Assembly (NCBI RefSeq): GCF_036669915.1
Contig: NC_089315.1
Span: 28,607,631 to 28,671,630, forward strand
Direction: 5' to 3'
DNA: 64,000 nt
From: Pocillopora verrucosa
Taxonomy: Eukaryota > Cnidaria > Anthozoa > Scleractinia > Pocilloporidae
In this document: positions 13,157-25,090 of the stretch, in pieces
Position numbering within the stretch: the stretch's first letter is position 1
How the letters are laid out: the number at the start of each line of letters is the position of its first letter
The notes under the pieces: model-generated
Seen by the model: the letters and a program-made list of their open reading frames with translations, nothing else
Told to the model about the DNA's origin: nothing
The model's database searches: none
Translations under genes and position numbers: made by a program

Positions 13157-14090
13157 TTAAAACGAGTTCGCCCACAATTACAAACTTTGGTAAATTTTCT
13201 GACAACTCAGAGCTGTCCTTCTACAGCGATTTCCAGGCAGTTCGCAGACAACAAAATCGAGTTCTCCCACAACTCAGAGGAGTTTTCAAAAAACTCATTG
13301 GAGTTTGCCAACAACTCAGATGAGTTTCACGACAAGTCAAGAGTTTCCTGACATCTCTTTGGAGTTTTCCAGCAACACAGATAAGTTTGCCGAAAGTTCT
13401 TTGGGAGTTTCATCACAGACAGCCTAAAGGATATTGCTAAAAGCGCAGAGGAGTTGGTTTACAATTCAGAGGATTCTGCCGACAACTTAGGGAAATTCAC
13501 TTACTCAGGGGTTTACTGAAAACTATGATGAGTTTTCCGAGAACTCAAAGGAGTGTGCTGACAAAACGGGGAAGTTCACAGACAACTGAAAGTAGTTCAT
13601 CGACATGTAAAATGAAGACACTGAGAATATTGAACTGTTTACCAACGAGTTAATGGAGTTCGCCTAAAACTCAGAAGTATGCGGACACAGTTGAAATTTG
13701 TTGTCAGCCATTAGAGGTTTTGATGACATCTCACGAAGAGTTCACCCACAACTAGTTCTAACGAGTTTGCGTTCCCCAGCAACTCAGGGAAGGTTCGCCG
13801 ATAACTTCAGGGACTTTGCCAACGACTCAGTTGAGTTCCACGAAATTTCAACAACTTAGGGAAGCTCACTCTCTGTGATGACTTCACTAAGAACTCGGTG
13901 GAGTTCGCCGATAACTCAATTGAGTTCGCCAATAACTCAGGGGGCATTCGCCCACAACTATGATGAGGTCGTGGACAACTCCTGGAAGTTTGTTAATAAG
14001 TCAGAGGATTGTAGTAACACGGGAGGTTGCTGAAAAGAGGGGGAAGTTTTCTGATGATCCAGAGGAGTTGGGCTGCATCCAAGGGAGTTT
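13157..14090 (+). repeat. minisatellite type II (about 27-32-bp unit)
   Basis: This is a very degenerate array with a consensus like 'gagttcgccgacaactcag' plus a few bases of spacer, running from about 13165 to 14085. Individual units differ by substitutions and small indels, so it is older or less homogenised than the type I array it adjoins. No coding potential was seen. Confidence 0.8.
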
Positions 14091-14480
14091 GAACGATTTT
14101 GTCTAGTTTTGGACTCTGACTGATCTCAAATGTAGTAGTCTTATTTGAGATGGTTCTGTTTGATTCCAGTGGTCTTGTATGATTTCAGTTTTTTTTTTTC
14201 AGATTTCTGAGAGTTGTGCTGATATCTCATGATATCGTTCGACTCCAGATAGTTTCATGAGATTTGATATTGCACAGTCTAATTTTGAAAAATTTTTCCC
14301 GTTGTGGATGGTACCCCTGATTGCACATGATTGCTTCTGAGTTCACTTTTAGTGTTTGATCACGAATAGTAGTCTTATTTGAAACAGTCTAATCTAATAC
14401 TGGACAGTTCTGTCTTTTTTTGAATGATTGGCGAATGGTTTGTCCTGATTTGTGCCAGATAAATTTAATTTTCAGCAATT
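14091..14480 (+). repeat. degenerate repeat type III
   Basis: A third loose repetition built on words such as 'tagtcttatttgagatggtt', 'gtctaattttg' and 'gatttcag'. 'tagtcttatttga' occurs near 14136 and 14369. Periodicity is weak. From 14480 to the TBCA stop the sequence is plain AT-rich DNA. Confidence 0.45.
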
Positions 14481-14917
14481 CAAGAATGAAACTGAGAACT
14501 TCTAGTGGAAAAGAACACTGTGATATCAAACTACTCAATGCAAGTAAGATCAAAATTTATTAAGTCATGCTTACTTAAAAAAAAAAAAAGGTTTTAAGTG
14601 AATAAGTTACGAAAAAAATATAAAGAATTCCACTTTTTTTCTAACATTTAAAACAAGATTTGTTCACAACAAAATGTCACACACCTGTTCATGTCAAACT
14701 TTTCATTCTCTTAAGTTTAATCAAGATGTCTTGGAAAATTAAAAGAATTATTAGTCTCAAGCTACAGGGTTCATTTATATCTTTTCACACACAAATAATA
14801 TCAAGAATTAAAAAGTGTAACTAATAAATACACCTTGTTACATGTAACATCCAAGGAATCACATGTTTATTTTATTTGTTTGTCTGAATGATTAACTTCT
14901 ACTAAGTACATCAATTC

Positions 14918-17578
14918 TCAATCTTCTAGAACAGTTTTTTCCAAGATTTCCTTGGCCATTTTGTATTCCTCTGTTGTACCAAATTCTTCCTCTGTTTCTG
15001 CCTGTAGACAAAACCAGAAATGAAACTAAGTCATTAGCTGAGTGTGTCATCATTTTGTTAAGGAGAGTTATCTACATGCAGTGTTTCAAGCCTCTCCCAA
15101 TAAATCTTGGCCCTCTTGTTCAAAGGACAACTAGCCCCAACACAAGGTTAAATTTTAATCCAGGTTTCTTTATTCCTTTGTGCAAAAGCTCTTTGGAATA
15201 ATTTACTTTACCCCTTTAAGAGCATCTACCAGTAATCACCAAATTTTAAACAAAAAAAAAGGTATACTGAATTTTCTTTCAATGCTTTAAGAACTGAGAT
15301 CAGATTTCACCCTAAACTTGGGTTATCTTAACCCAGCTTTGAACTATCCGACCAAGGTAATTTCACCTCCCAGTTTGTTTTCTGGGATGGCAAAAGCTTC
15401 TGGAAGTTTGATGAGGGATAAAAACAACAAGGACAAAACTGAAATGGAGAAGAATGGAAAGGGAACACACTTGGAGGGGAAACCGGTTATCTAAATTTAA
15501 GAAAAACAACAACAACAGAAATTCCTTTACTAAAGGGTGGTTTACAAAGTCAATTTTGACTGACGAGAGGTTTTTAATTTCAAAAAAAAATTCTACTTCA
15601 GTGTCACCTGATTATAGCAACCAATAACAGTCATTACCAGTCATTATCATATGACCCATCCAACCTGGCTTGTGCAATTAGTAATTGCCTTGCGCAATCA
15701 CAAAGAAAACCATGGTGACAGCTGACACTTATTGTGCTGCACTGTTGACATAAGTTAGGTTGTACCAGACAGAAAATATTTGGCCTCATTCATGATGCAC
15801 AAACCTCACCACACTTGGCTCCTATGTCATGACCTTGAGCCAATATTTTTCCGTCTGGCCCTAAAATCAGTCAATAAGTGCATAACATTACTACCCTCAG
15901 TGATTGATCATACCCTCAAATAAAGAGCAACTTATTTCTTACCACAAGATTTGTTAAATCATCATAAGCAGTCTTGAGCCGTCTTTTACAGTCTGGAATC
16001 ATGGTCTTGGACTCCTCAAGTACTTCGATCTGCCATTCAATAACATTAAATTAATACAACTTCTCTTCCCTAACCTTGGGGGAAATGCAGAAAGAGAACT
16101 AACCATAATCAGATCTGTAGGTTTATTAATTTTACTCTCAAGAATGACCACTGATCAGTTGGAAGCTTCAAATTGTCCCCCCCCACCCCCCATATTTCCT
16201 TGCATTACTAAGAAAGAGGTCATTGCAGAAACAAGGCACAAACCTGTTTCTTTATATCATATTCATCTTTCTCATCTGCCTTCATTTTTTCAACTTTGGC
16301 TGACTGATCTTTAACTTCTTTTTCATACATCTGCTTTTCCTTGGCTAATCTGGAAAAAATATTATTTTTTAACCAGAAACTTCTTTTTGACAAAGAATGT
16401 ACAGTCCAACCTGTAATAAGCAGTACTGTATTCAGTGGTCACCCTGTATTAAGCTGCAGGTTTCCAGAGTCCAGAAATTTTTCCCTTTATCAAAGGGACA
16501 CTTTAATTAAGCAGTTGTTTATTAAGTTCCACAGGACTGATTGTATTGTTCTCCACCTGCATCAAAAGGTCTCTCGAAGCACAACCACTCAAACAGAACC
16601 AAGAAAAATCCTTTAACCCCTCACATCTTAACTTCATTATGCATATTCTCCATATTGTTCTCTATACATTTCTTAAGATGCTAACAAGGAGAATTTGTTT
16701 AACAATCAAGAGCTTCTTTAGTTGGGTTATAGGAAGCTATAGGTAGTGGAACTAAATAACAAGATTCCTTATTCTTGAGCAACTTCAAAATATTCAACAT
16801 GGTTGCCACAGTGTAGGTTTCTGAATTTCCCAACTTTTCCCTGACAAATAAAAAAATTTCCCAGACCCATTTCACTAACAAGTTCCAATAATGGCCTCAA
16901 GCCTACCCACATAGCCATCCTCTCCACCCATAAATTTATGCTTTCAGCCTGTTACAAACAGTGAACATGAACGGGCAGTTCCTTTAGGCAACGCAGAAAT
17001 ATGACTGAATTTGTCGTTCAATTTCATTCAACAATATTATGGTGGTCCAACACCTCTCATGTTCATGAAATAATTATGCGGAATAATTGAAATGTCAGAA
17101 AAAATGAAAATAAAAATAAAAAGTACGATTTCATTCACAAACCACATTAATTATAAACTTGCATGAAAAAAGGAAAGGATATGCTGGTCAGGAATCTTTC
17201 AACCTTGCTAAACAAATAGTTCAGTAAGGTTGAAAGATGTCCATAAGTATCATCGAAGGTGTCATCGTCTTTCCGCAAGAAGAGGTCCAAGATAAGAAGA
17301 ATGATTTCGTATTTAGTAGAAATTTCACTTTACCCTGATTTCATCCTGACCTGTAGCAATCATGTTTAGAGTATCAAAACAAGCTCTCCGATAAAACCAA
17401 ACAGAACATGGCAATTTACAATTATTATTTACACATGGCAATTTACAATGTGTCTACAGACACACCATTTTTAAATAAGATTACGATAATGTGCAGAAAA
17501 ACGAGATCCGAGAATTTACCTCTTTACTACTCCAGTCTTGATTTTAAGTTGTCGTTTAGGATCGGAAGCAGAAGCCAT
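14918..17578 (-). CDS. TBCA: Tubulin-specific chaperone A
   Basis: TBCA (tubulin folding cofactor A) captures quasi-native beta-tubulin released from the CCT chaperonin on the route to the alpha/beta dimer. Four exons on the minus strand: 17520-17578 (ATG at 17578), 16244-16349, 15943-16029 and 14918-15001 (TGA at 14918-14920). They total 336 bp for 111 residues; the human protein is 108. The protein starts MASASDPKRQLKIKTGVVKR, continues with a Lys/Glu-rich helix (EKQMYEKEVKDQ), and has the family block IEVLEESKTMIPDCKRRL before an acidic C terminus; it is expected to form a three-helix bundle. All splice sites are GT-AG. It is divergent from the JmjC gene (about 1.1 kb between start codons) and convergent with SCAPER. 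Nothing is damaged. Confidence 0.96.
16612..16741 (-). mobile_element. MITE family M1, truncated
   Basis: On the minus strand it carries 'gaagctcttgattgttaaac', 'ttctccttgttagcat', 'gagaatatgcata' and the end 'gatgtgaggggtta'. Only the right part of the family consensus is present. It lies in TBCA intron 1. Confidence 0.7.
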
Positions 17579-18739
17579 GTTTTGAAGTATAAAGATGTTT
17601 TAAAATCTCTGTAAAATGACCGCCAAATCAGTGAGCAAATTCTGAAAGAGACTGGGAAGTGGTTATTATAACACATGCTCTTAAGCGACTTACCGCTGTT
17701 CAAAACACTTACACTTCAGCTCTAGTACCCTGGAAGGTGACTGTATCTGGTGCAGCTGTCAGTGCAGGTGTAATCGATTTCCTGTTCGTTAATTTTTGAT
17801 TGTTCTGATATGAATTGCCTGATCAGACTGGGTTTCACTTAGACAACAGAAATGCAGTAAAAATTTTCCATCCCAAGTGATGAAAGCTGAGGTAGCTGAG
17901 AAAAGAAACCTACTTTGAAAGTTAGTTGTTTATTTGCGAGTTCGCTTTCCGGTAGGCATCAGTTGTTAAATGCTAATTGAGATAAATTAACTTGTATAAA
18001 CTTGTTCAAGACTATACTGTTTGCTAACCTTCTCAATGCCTAAACTCTGAGCGCAGACTAATTCCATGAGTAAGTCTTCCCGACTGAAAAGTTAGAACAA
18101 CTTTTAAAAATAATTTTTCCATTTTTAACAGGAGAGTAACCCCCAAAAATTAGAACGTGTAGAAGTAATAATTAATGCGGTATGCCAACTTTGTAATGAA
18201 AAATACTTTGCGCTTACAACTTGAATTTAATGCCCTTGGATGAAAATTGACGTATTGACATCAAGATCGTACTGCCCAAGTAAACAAAATAATAATAATA
18301 AAATAGGCTAGTGAAGCTCACGAGAATGTTATCAACAAATCAATTTGTAAGTGCACTAATTGAGCAAAAAAAAAAACATTCCTAGGTGTATAACAGTCAA
18401 GAAAGCGTAATTTGTGGATAAGTTGTATCTTTGAATTCCTAGTCAAGATCGTGGTATCCAGTGTGGGTGACTACATACATAATTAGTGTATCTTATCTGC
18501 AGCTGTGACTTAGGCATTGACAATGAACTCATTAAGGAAGGAAAAGAAAGTGTTACCACTCAAAGGAGGTTGCTAAACCATGATGTTCCTTTTGAAACAA
18601 CATATCAATTTTTCATTCATGAGCCACATGACAAAGCTCTAAGATCTCTGCAGCTTAAAACTTTGAAGACATCAAGATCAGCTCTAGAACTTATTTAACA
18701 TCACATCTTCACTCTCTTTTTACACAGGTTTACAACATC
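17579..18739. promoter_or_regulatory. divergent intergenic region TBCA / JmjC gene
   Basis: This 1.1-kb spacer separates the TBCA start (minus) from the JmjC start (plus), so both promoters should lie here. No TATA box or CpG cluster stands out. The JmjC ATG lies 12 bases after 'tacacag', an acceptor-like site, so an untranslated first exon farther upstream is likely. A 70-codon frame at 18486-18698 is not supported as coding. Confidence 0.4.
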
Positions 18740-21700
18740 ATGCTATTTTCAAGTCAAATATCTTTTGTGACTTTTACTCTCATTGAGTTTCTCTGTATGG
18801 TGAATTTAATTTTGTGCCATGAGCACTCTTCACACCATTCAGATACTCATTCATGTGGGAATCAGTATGGTGAAGGTTGTAATGTTCTCAAGAATGATCT
18901 TACAGAGGAGGAAATGTTTCTGCATGGTCATATGAAGCCATTTGGATCACATCGTCCTCCTGACTTCATTGTAGAAGAACTTCCTTATATGATTTCTCCT
19001 GAGGATTTCTACATGAATTATGTTATAAAGCATAAACCAGTTGTGTTTAAAGGTAATATGTTTTAATTTACAGTCTATATTCCTCTCTATCTTTGAATGT
19101 GATTCTTTGATTTACTCCAAATGTATTTTATGAATTTAATTATTCCACAGTAACACTGACTTACCACTAAATATCATTCAGATACTGTACATTTTAATGC
19201 CAGCACAAATCATGAGAAATTAAAAGTTATTTAGAGGAAATTGTTCAATTCTCACAAGAAAATTGCTGTTCTTCCACTTTAGGTGCTGTGAAATACTGGC
19301 CTGCATATACAAAGTGGACAGATCAATACTTGAATACAACTTATGGCCAAGAAAGGTTTCACATGGAAACAAAGGATGATGACAAATGGAACGTCCCCCC
19401 TGATATGGAGCTGAGTGAATTTCTCTCTCAATACAACCATTCAAATCGCTACCTCGTTGATGAAGTTCTTCCAGATATGCGAAAAGATGTAATTCTTCCA
19501 CTGTGTTTACGCTGTGAAGAAATGAGCTCATTCTTTTTTGTGTCGTACTTCTGGATGAGCACTGGAGGGACATCATCATCTATTCACATTGATACAGATG
19601 AAAACTTGCTGTGTGTCATTCATGGACATAAATCTGTCCTCATGGTGTCTCCAGTCTATTCCACCCATCTGTACTCTGATGAGTCACGGGTGCTGGGTGT
19701 CTCAGACATCAATCCACAAGCTGTTGATTTAGAGAAATTTCCCAATGTCATGAAAGTTCGGTATCACCGTGCCAATGTTGAAGAAGGAGATATTGTTTAC
19801 ATCCCCCAGGTGTGGTGGCACCAAGTTATATCAAGGTAATTATGGCATGTATATTTTTTGCATATCATGGATCTAATCCTTTAAATCCAAAGAGTGACCA
19901 GGTTCTAATTTCTCCTTACTGTGATAGTCTGCTGAATCATTCACTAACCCTTTAAACCATAAGAGTGACTAGCATCAAATTTCTCCCTACAATGGCACCC
20001 CTGAATCGCACATTAAGGTTATGAGAATAAAGGAAATGATCACCAATGAAAAAAGCGTTTGATTGGTAAACAAATTCTCCTTGTCAGCAGTTAAAGAAAT
20101 GTGTGAAAGGCAATGTGGAGAATATGCATACTGATGTTAGGGTGTGAAGGGTTAAGATCGTGACAATTAAGGAAATGATTGCGAACCTATAAAGCATTAA
20201 TTGTTAAGCAAATTCTCTTCTTCAATACCGAAGAAAATGTATAGGGATGAGTATGGAAAATATGGATACTATCTGTTAGTGTGTGTGGAGGGGCAGTGGC
20301 CTCATGGTTAGTGTGTTCGATTCCAGATCAGGTGGTGCGAGTTCGAGCCCTGGCCGGGGTCATTGTGTTGTGTTCTTAGGCAAGACACTTTACTCTCACA
20401 GTGTTTCTCTTCACCCAGGTGTACAAATGGGTACCAGCAAATGTGCTGGGGGTAACCCCTGCGATGGACCAGCATCCCATCCAGGGGGGAGTAGCAATAC
20501 TCCTAGCCGCTTCATGCTAAGAAAACCAGAGTTAAGCACTTGCCCCATAGGCCACTCAGGCCCGTATAAAGGCTTTACTTATCTGTTAGTGTGTAAAGGG
20601 TTAACCTTTAACTCCCAAGGTCTCATTAGTAATTCTCCTAACTATCTGCCAAACAATTCTCATTATATGTTAGTTTGGAGAATTTAGTATCGGATAAATT
20701 AGCAATCTCATAATTGACATTTTCCTTTTCTCAATTCACTTGTCTGCATGATATTGTATAGATGTAGTGAGGAGAAACTCTCTCTTGGTCACTCATGGGA
20801 GTTAAAAGGTTAAATGATAAATCAGTGATGAATAATGTCCTTAATTACATCTTTTTTTATTGCTATAGACCTGAACGTCAACAAGCAGTGGCCTTGTGGT
20901 GGAAATCCAAACCGGTATTCAAAAAACCTGGAAGGGAGGCACTGCCAGTGGAAAGTCTTGACAAAGGTATTGGCTGTAAACTGGGTGTTGAGTATTGACT
21001 TTGAGTTTTTGTACACAAATTTATTAGACAGTAAAAGGTACTCCCCATTCTGGCTTTGTGAGATAGTGCAAAGCAGGCTCTGGTTGTCTCCTAACCTGTT
21101 ACTACCTGTGTCTGATAAACGTTAACATTCTCTCCATTAGCTACCACACATTTCCTTGTAAATCAGTTACAAGAAGTTTCGTGGTAGATCAAGATAACTT
21201 CTGCCTGATAAGTTTGAGTAATCTCATTACCTGTTTGCTGGATTTTATATGAATATTAGAGAGAGAAGTTACTTGTTAATTTAAAAAGGGTTTATAAGTC
21301 CCAATCAATAGCAATTTGATGTGAATGGCGTTAATCTGATTATTACAACAATAATCATATGTAGTACAACTTGGCCATAAGTTTATCTTAATCATTGTAC
21401 CTCTAGTAAGAAGTTAGACAGTTTAATTAATAATTATTTAATAGTAAACAGTACTTACTTTACTGATTGAAGATATGAAACATTTACAGAAAGGTATTCC
21501 TTTGGAAATGTCCTGGCCCAGTATGAGTTATGGGTTCAGAATGTGAGTGATATCACACCAAGAATAAAATGCAAGGACCAGCAGGTTTTCATGAGCGATT
21601 ATCAGTTTGAAAGTGACAAAATGAATGTACCACAGACACAGGGGGATGGAGGCTACCTGGAAGAGGTATGGACAACATGAGAAGATCACTCTAGAGTGAG

Positions 21701-22730
21701 ATGTACAGGTTGTATCAATGTTCTCTCCATCTGGGACACTGCCAGCTTATTTCAGGGGGTCTTCTATGGTCATGTAAAGTTCTAAGCAAAATCTAAATTT
21801 CTCAGTTTTCCTGTTGTTCAAATTTGAAAGTGCTTGAGAGTTTCATAATCAAATTTTCCACAACTTCAGTTCTGAATAGTCAGATGGGATTCAGACCTTT
21901 TTCTGACTGGTTATGCCTTTCATTGTCCACTTTCATATGAATTTGAAATTGATTTCAACTAGTAGAAACATTATTACCATTTCCATTTTGCTAAATAAAT
22001 TTGGTGGAATTTTTTTGTAGGATACAAATTAAAGTACATTTGAGAAGAGAGCAAAAAGACAGTTCAGAACCATGTTTTGTTGTTGAAAAGGAGTCACACA
22101 CAACCACTCAATCAACTCTTTAAACCTTTGACCCATTAGAGTAACTAGCATCCAATAACTCTTTACAATATCACCCCTGAATCAAACATCAAAGTCATGA
22201 GAATTATGGAAATGATCACTAACTTAGGAAGCTCTTTATTGTAAAACAAATTCTCATTGTCAGAACCCTAGGAAATGTATAGAGAACAGTGTGGAGAATA
22301 TGCATTCTGATGTTAGGGTGTTAAGGGTTAATAAACAGTAAATGCATACGGAGGGAGACATTCTTGGCCAAGGTCTTTTTATGTTTATTGGAGTAATTCT
22401 TAGTCTGATTCCACTCTACCATAATCTTAATCTGCTTTTTATTTTTATTTTTGTTTGCAGGAATTAGGCCTGAAAATCAGTGATCTGAATAAGCCAGAAA
22501 ACAAAGATTTGAACCCTTGTGATTTTGATTACAAAAATCAGAAGAGCCCATGTCACTTTGAAAGCTGTCGCAACCAGGAGGATGAAGAGAACACTAAGTG
22601 CATCAGATATATACTAGACTACTGTCTTCACTATGATGACAGAGGATGTGTAGATCAACTGCCACAGTTGATGAATAAGCTTGGTTCTTCTCAGTACAAG
22701 GAGATACAACAAATGCAATCTGATTTTTGA
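18740..22730 (+). CDS. secretory JmjC/cupin-8 2-oxoglutarate oxygenase-like protein
   Basis: Six coding exons: 18740-19052, 19283-19835, 20869-20966, 21490-21665, 22461-22730, joined in phase after the first exon (five coding segments in all, possibly preceded by an untranslated exon), giving 469 residues. The N terminus has a hydrophobic signal-peptide-like stretch (about residues 5-26) followed by His- and Cys-rich sequence. A JmjC/cupin-8 fold follows: H206-I-D208 (SIHID), K221 in GHKSVLMVSP and H284 in VWWHQ match the HxD...H iron triad plus the usual 2-oxoglutarate-binding lysine. Family members hydroxylate protein side chains or demethylate. The Cys-rich tail (NPCDF, SPCHFESC, DYCLHYDDRGC) suits disulfides in the secretory pathway. 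The layout differs from JMJD8, which is much shorter; I do not recognise a named orthologue. Convergent with SCAMP. Substrate unknown. Confidence 0.85.
19943..20154 (+). mobile_element. MITE family M1 (inner copy)
   Basis: A nearly full-length element from 'ctaaccctttaaaccataag' to 'gtgtgaagggttaa', with inverted terminal words. It is inserted into the outer M1 copy. Confidence 0.8.
20285..20579 (+). mobile_element. complete tRNA-derived SINE with 15-bp target duplication
   Basis: The element has a tRNA-like head: A-box-like 'cagtggcctcatggttagtg' and B box 'gttcgagccc' about 40 bases on. A conserved central segment 'cttaggcaagacactttact' and a tail with 'gaccagcatcccatccaggg' follow. The flanks 20270-20284 and 20580-20594 are identical ('tatctgttagtgtgt'), a 15-bp target-site duplication as expected for LINE-driven retroposition. 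The central segment resembles the deeply conserved core of invertebrate SINEs, which I believe is the Nin-DC class. A 134-codon frame across it is incidental. Confidence 0.85.
20600..20815 (+). mobile_element. MITE family M2
   Basis: It has terminal inverted words 'ttaacctttaactccc' and 'gggagttaaaaggtta' around a non-coding core of about 180 bp, and directly abuts the end of the outer M1 element. Related copies: 21085-21290, 27640-27850, 29380-29582 and 39855-40060. Confidence 0.75.
21085..21290 (+). mobile_element. MITE family M2, partial
   Basis: It shares 'ctaccacacatttccttgta', 'gatcaagataacttctgcct', 'cattacctgtttgctgga' and the 'agaagttacttgttaa' end with the other M2 copies. It lies in the JmjC intron 20967-21489. 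Confidence 0.65.
22119..22332 (+). mobile_element. MITE family M1
   Basis: A well-preserved copy from 'ttaaacctttgacccatt' to 'gggtgttaagggttaa', in the JmjC intron 21666-22460. Confidence 0.8.
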
Positions 22731-25090
22731 GCATGTCTTTGCTGTTACACATTCTGCTGTGCTTTCCATTCATGCTACTAAACATGTTTTGTTTGCTTTC
22801 CTTTAGAATGTAACAATTGTTACAATCTCCCTCTCCTTCTCTTCCTCCCTCTTCTCCCCGAAGTCCTTTTACTTGTGAATTTTAGCGTGTATGGCTGGAT
22901 TTTTGTGTGAGGATTTTTAGTTGTAGAGAGTCACTGATAAAAACCTCTGACAGTACTGTGAAAGATAATCAATTCATGGGTTGCAGCTGTAATGTTTCTT
23001 TAAAAACAATTAGTTTGTTTCATCCAATATACCAAAAAATAGTCAGAAATTTAACTTGTCATGTGGTTTTGTCTCACTGCCCAAAGGTGAAGAGTACTTG
23101 TGATTCACTTCTGAACTAGCCAATCAGCAATTAGCATGAAAAGCACTATTCACTTGTATGTTACCTACTAACGATAATTGTCAGGTTTTACAGCTGTGGT
23201 TAAAATGATATAATCATCTTCCCTTTTACCCTCTAAGACTTATGTCTATGGTAGGAGCAGATGAGAAAAGAAGAGAGTCGTCTGTATGGACAAAGTTTAA
23301 TTGCAGGAATAGGAATCAGTGGGAATAAAGTTATTCAAAATGGAACAGTTATTGCAATGGACAATCTTGTAGAAGAACCTCTTGTTTTAATTAATCACTT
23401 ACATCTGTTTAAACATCAGCTTTAACTATAAACGGAGTGTACAATTTATACACAAAAGATGACAATCCATGCCACCCCTACTTTCTATATTATAACAATT
23501 CAATGGGTTGCTTTATCAGTAGCTGGGTAAATGCACATGGAAGCAAAACACTTATTTCTGTTCTGACTAACGTCTATCAGCTGTATTATGTAACTTGGCA
23601 TTTACAAGTGCACTGGTCATAACACTACTGATTTGAGAAGTGGAGAGAGATTACTGCCATGTAGTGACTTTGCATGAGACACCCCACTGTTTGTGCTCTT
23701 ATTGAGAAATTTGTGTTCAACATAAAACAAAACTTTAGAGTTCCCTGTTACATGTAGCAGTCCATTGAAAAAAAAAACTTAAAAAGAACAAACTTTTTTC
23801 CTTGTATTCACTTTTCAATAGTTCCTAAGAACTTAAGTCAGATGAATGAAAACCTATCAACTTTGAAATGCAAAGTGTTACTACATATACAACAGTTCAC
23901 TGATGTAGGATGCAAAATGAGACTAGGAAACAAAAGGCAAGTCCACCCCAAACTGGGTATTATTGCAACCTTCTATTACCTCTATTAATCAGCTGATTCA
24001 TTCCACTACCACAAATGTAAACCCAGACCACAACGGTAACAATTTGAGGCCAATATTTAATCTTAAGAGCATTTCTCCTCATGCTTGATTTATTTTAAGA
24101 TGCAGTACACCTCTTTCTTTTATGTGTCTCTTTATCAGCCCCTTTGGAGTAAAAACTTTACTTTTGACTCTACCAACAAGACCAGGAAGGCTTCTTAGCA
24201 TGTACATGAATGAATATCGGTTACTCCTGCCATTAATGAGTTCATCAGTGCCCTCTCCCATCTTTCTTTGGCAAAATGATTGTGTTTTGTGAATCTAGAT
24301 TACTGATATTTCCTTTTTATTACATACAAAGTATTTTGATACAGAGAGGACTTTGTGTAACACCAAGAATTAAAATTAAGCCTGATAAAAGGTCACATGG
24401 TTCAAGCTGCAAGTTGGTGGAGGGGTGGGAATGAGGAGGGTGAGAATTGTTCCCCGGTCTCCATCTCCTTCACTGGAATGCCTCTCTTTCCCCTTCATTA
24501 CAAAATACTGCAGATAAAGTGAACACAAAACTAACGTATCTTCTTTCTTGCCCACCCCTATTCTCACAGCTCCCAATTCCTTTTTCCCCTTCACTACAAT
24601 GGCCTTACACAGGGCTGATACCAGCCAACAGCACTTCTTGCCCACAGGCTCTTCTCAGTTTTGCTTTCTTCCATGTCATCTTTAACAAGGTTACTTAAAG
24701 GTACGATTTAAAGTACCCCTTTACTGAAAAAAAGACTACAAAACTTTTATAAACAAGGACTTAAGTTTCACCAATTTTGGTCTCACTGAATACTGGAAAC
24801 TGAAACAAAGCTACTAACTCATTATGGGAAATTGGATTCATTTTTTTATCACTTGTTTAAATCCTACTGATACAACTAAAAATGATGCCTTCAAAAGCAA
24901 ATAAAGTGGCACCATAATTCCTCATACTTACAGAAAAAAAAATTGTACTACAAATGTAAAGAGGTAAGAAAATACAAGAACATCAATGTATGGGCAAAAC
25001 ACATCCATACAGAGCCTGTTATTATGCATTTCTTCTAATATGTGTAAATTGTGATTTCTTGGCTCCTCCTTTCTCCTCTTCCAGTACTGC
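22731..25090. other. shared 3' region of JmjC gene and SCAMP
   Basis: The two genes converge here. AATAAA at 23324-23329 could end the JmjC transcript; TTTATT at 24316-24321 (AATAAA on the minus strand) could end SCAMP. The rest is AT-rich DNA with scattered short frames that lack splice context. No repeat of the M1, M2 or SINE families was noticed. Confidence 0.45.

Larger units (their letters stand above)
19873..20604 (+). mobile_element. interrupted MITE M1 (outer copy of a nest)
   Basis: The outer element starts 'aatcctttaaatccaaagag' near 19877, is broken at about 19940 by a second M1 copy, resumes at about 20157 ('gacaattaaggaaatgattg'), is broken again by a SINE at 20285, and ends with 'gtgtaaagggttaac' at about 20604. 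It lies in the JmjC intron 19836-20868. The order of insertion can be read directly. Confidence 0.7.

Noticed and set aside
12812..13323. Two overlapping frames encoding a nine-residue repeat
   Set aside because: They are the translation of the 27-bp minisatellite; no start context, introns or flanking exons.
12480..14480. CRISPR-like array
   Set aside because: Units are contiguous and degenerate, without constant repeats and unique spacers, in an animal genome.
20285..20360. Possible tRNA gene
   Set aside because: A and B boxes are present but the arms do not pair as a tRNA, and the element continues with a SINE core and target duplications.
20283..20687. 134-codon open frame in the JmjC intron
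   Set aside because: It covers the SINE and the end of a MITE; it is open by chance and has no splice context.
20869..21125. Alternative frame of JmjC exon 3
   Set aside because: The frame giving AVALWWKSKP keeps phase with both neighbouring exons and fits the end of the JmjC fold.
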